Assembly: GCA_014534385.1 (NCBI GenBank)
Contig: JACVRP010000199.1
Span: forward strand, 1-6,938
Direction: 5' to 3'
DNA length: 6,938 nucleotides
Source: Cyanobacteria bacterium Co-bin13
GTDB taxonomy: Bacteria; Cyanobacteriota; Cyanobacteriia; Phormidesmidales; Phormidesmidaceae
Below are positions 5,450 to 6,938 of this stretch, one piece after another. The translations under genes and the position numbers were made by a program. Every line of letters begins with the position of its first letter. Positions within the stretch are counted from its first letter, which is position 1. Under the pieces are notes generated by a model that ran no database searches, was not told the origin of the DNA, and was given only the letters and a program-made list of their open reading frames with translations.

Positions 5450-6625
5450 ATGCAAGACACACAGGTCATTTCCAGCCTTTCAACCGGCCCAGTGCCCGAC
5501 TCGCTGGTTGCTGAGGCCAGAGGGGTAGCCCTGCGATCGGTCACCAAAAAATATGGCCCCGTGACTGCCGTCAAGGAGCTGACTTTAGATGTGCCTGCTG
5601 GAACCTATTGCTGTTTGCTAGGCCCCAGTGGCTGCGGCAAAACCACCACCATGCGGATGATTGCAGGGCACGAAGACGTCACCAGTGGCGACATCTACAT
5701 CGGTGATCTCAAAATCAACGGCCTGCCGCCCGCCCAACGGAACACCGCCATGATGTTCCAAAACTACGCCCTTTTCCCTCACAAAACCGTTTGGCAAAAC
5801 GTGGAGTTTGGGCTCAAGATGCGCAAAATGCCCGAGACTGAGCGGCGGGAGCGCGTGGGTGAAATGCTAGAACTGGTTGGCCTCAGTCAATTTGCCCAGC
5901 GCAAGCCCCAAATGCTCAGCGGCGGTCAGCAGCAGCGAGTGGCCCTAGCCCGCGCCCTGGTCACCCGACCCCAGGTGCTGCTCCTAGATGAGCCACTCAG
6001 TGCCCTAGACGAGTCCCTGCGGGTCAAGACGCGCGGCGAACTGCGTAAGCTACAGCGCCAGTTTGGCATGACCTTCATTCAGGTCACCCACAACCAGGAT
6101 GAAGCCTACTCCCTATCCGATCAGATTGTGGTGATGGATCACGGTCGCATCGACCAGGTCGGCACCCCCCAAGAGATCTTTTCCCAGCCCACTTCCCAGT
6201 TTGTGGCTCGCTTTACGGGAGATAACAACATCTTCCCCGGCCAGGTCGTCAGCGCGGTGCAAGATACCCAGGGCTATTTGGTGCAGGTAGAGACAGCGGG
6301 CTTGGGGCCACTGCTCTGCCGGGGTGAATTTGCCCAGCCGGGAACGACCGCTGCCTGCTGTGTCCGCGCCGACCGTCTGCACCTGCAATCCTTAGAGGCG
6401 GCTACAGTCTCTGGTCCCATGCCCGCTACAAATCGAGTAACGGCTCGCATTACCGCCATCGAGTTCACGGGCTACATCACCCGAGTCTCCCTGGCACTGG
6501 AAAAAACCGGGGTAGAAGTCCTCTACAAAGCCAGGACCACCGACTGGATGAAAGACCCGCTAAATGAAGGCCAAGTCGTAGTGCTTGACTGGGCCGCAGA
6601 AGACTGCGTCTTTTTGCCCCACTAA
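5450..6625 (+). CDS. ABC transporter ATP-binding protein, PotA-like (spermidine/putrescine importer family)
   Basis: A 391-residue importer ATPase of the PotA/MalK-like class that powers uptake through an inner-membrane permease. The nucleotide domain covers about 24-260: Walker A GPSGCGKT (58-65), Q-loop Q104 in MMFQNYALFP, signature LSGGQ (156-160), Walker B LLLDEP with catalytic E181, D-loop SALD (184-187) and switch H214 in VTHNQDEA. Residues about 262-390 form the TOBE-type regulatory domain, including CVRADRL (304-310). All catalytic residues are present. The family includes polyamine, iron and thiamine importers, and the substrate cannot be read from this subunit. The neighbouring hydantoinase operon suggests a nitrogenous solute (inference). 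ATG 5450 has no clear Shine-Dalgarno, but the frame upstream holds no other ATG, GTG or TTG before TGA 5372. No permease gene lies between it and the Tat-exported protein, so permeases are expected beyond the right edge. Confidence 0.88.
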   Translation: MQDTQVISSLSTGPVPDSLVAEARGVALRSVTKKYGPVTAVKELTLDVPAGTYCCLLGPSGCGKTTTMRMIAGHEDVTSGDIYIGDLKINGLPPAQRNTAMMFQNYALFPHKTVWQNVEFGLKMRKMPETERRERVGEMLELVGLSQFAQRKPQMLSGGQQQRVALARALVTRPQVLLLDEPLSALDESLRVKTRGELRKLQRQFGMTFIQVTHNQDEAYSLSDQIVVMDHGRIDQVGTPQEIFSQPTSQFVARFTGDNNIFPGQVVSAVQDTQGYLVQVETAGLGPLLCRGEFAQPGTTAACCVRADRLHLQSLEAATVSGPMPATNRVTARITAIEFTGYITRVSLALEKTGVEVLYKARTTDWMKDPLNEGQVVVLDWAAEDCVFLPH

Positions 6626-6768
6626 CGCGGAGACACGAGCAACAGTGACACCGGGATGCGAAGGGGGCAGGGCATGGCAGGACTTGAGCTTTTAGAGAAC
6701 TAAAGCTTGAACTCCCCGCGTCTCCGCGTCTCCCCCTCCCCGCATCTCCCCTGCCCTGCCCTGCCCCT
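6626..6768. repeat. GC-rich intergenic repeat element with internal complementarity
   Basis: The spacer after the ABC gene is unlike coding sequence. Its right part is nearly all pyrimidine and holds two GCGTCTCC units (6718-6733) and three consecutive TGCCC units (6752-6766). Its left part carries the complements: CGCGGAGAC (6626-6634) pairs perfectly with GTCTCCGCG (6720-6728), and GGGGCAGGGCA (6664-6674) pairs perfectly with TGCCCTGCCCC (6757-6767). The two pairings interleave rather than nest. Between them AGCTTTTAG (6687-6695) and CTAAAGCT (6700-6707) can form a small hairpin with an AGAA loop and one bulged T. Similar 'GCGTCTCC' intergenic repeats occur in other cyanobacterial genomes (from memory). 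No gene is seen from 6626 to 6821. Confidence 0.6.
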
Positions 6769-6821
6769 AGACTCCTCTGCGATAAAAATTTCATCTTAAC
6801 CATTCACCAAAGACACGAATC

Positions 6822-6938
6822 ATGGCCAAAATTTCACGTCGTAACGTTATCCGCACGGGTCTTGCAGCCGGAGCATTCCTGACTGCAACCCGCTGTGCCT
6901 CAGCTCCCAGCGGCACCCCCAACAACCCAGCCCCCGGC
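6822..6938 (+). CDS. Tat-exported protein, N-terminal fragment; probable solute-binding protein of the ABC importer
   Basis: The first 39 codons of a gene cut by the right edge. The N-terminus is a clear twin-arginine signal: SRRNVIRTG (residues 5-13) fits S-R-R-x-[FV]-[LI]-x, followed by a short hydrophobic core LAAGAFLTAT (14-23) and a Ser/Pro/Asn-rich linker. A cysteine at 25 follows R24, so LTATRC is a poor lipobox. CASA ahead of P29 would suit signal peptidase I instead. Cyanobacterial PotD-type binding proteins are often Tat-exported and encoded next to the ATPase, so a periplasmic binding protein is the best guess from context. The mature domain is outside the window and the call is inference. 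ATG 6822 has no nearby Shine-Dalgarno. Confidence 0.62.
   Translation, partial: MAKISRRNVIRTGLAAGAFLTATRCASAPSGTPNNPAPG

Noticed and set aside
5340..5528. Plus-strand 62-codon frame overlapping the ABC start
   Set aside because: It runs out of frame into the ATPase N-terminus, has no Shine-Dalgarno before its ATG at 5376, and resembles no known protein.
6477..6803. Minus-strand 108-codon frame across the end of the ABC gene and the spacer
   Set aside because: Its translation is low-complexity Ser/Arg/Leu/Pro drawn from the repeat element and antisense to the TOBE domain. No motif or ribosome site supports it.

Overview
The window is cyanobacterial. It carries five copies of the octamer GCGATCGC (HIP1, at 75-82, 339-346, 2819-2826, 3036-3043 and 4801-4808), far more than chance predicts for 6.9 kb. 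It also has a KaiC/KaiB pair and a perfect NtcA-type operator. The moderately GC-rich composition and gene content would suit a filamentous Leptolyngbya/Nodosilinea-like genus, but that is only an impression from memory.

Layout: (1) 1-211, minus: the 5' end of a family 2-like glycosyltransferase cut by the window edge. (2) 298-993, minus: an unrecognised multi-pass membrane protein. (3) 1152-3258, plus: a two-gene operon encoding a KaiC2-type double-RecA ATPase with a coiled-coil tail, and a KaiB2-type thioredoxin-fold partner. (4) 3262-5108, minus: an operon with a small gamma-glutamylcyclotransferase-fold protein resembling the C-terminal domain of allophanate hydrolase, followed by a D-hydantoinase/dihydropyrimidinase. 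It ends three bases from the end of kaiB2. (5) 5109-5449: a 341-base divergent control region with a perfect NtcA-type palindrome at its midpoint. (6) 5450-6938, plus: a PotA-like ABC transporter ATPase, a 196-base spacer holding a pyrimidine-rich repeat, and the start of a Tat-exported protein that is probably the transporter's binding protein.

Reading: the right half looks like a nitrogen-scavenging locus. An importer is transcribed away from, and a cyclic-amide hydrolase plus a small accessory enzyme are transcribed on the other side of, one shared nitrogen-control site. This would fit import of an N-rich compound such as a hydantoin or dihydropyrimidine, opened to an N-carbamoyl product. 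The substrate is not shown by the sequence. The left half carries a non-canonical Kai pair. No KaiA is present, and the KaiC C-terminus, where KaiA binds in the standard clock protein, is replaced by a coiled coil.

No tRNA, rRNA, CRISPR array, transposase or origin was seen. The 994-1151 gap between the divergent membrane-protein and kaiC2 genes holds no promoter I can defend.
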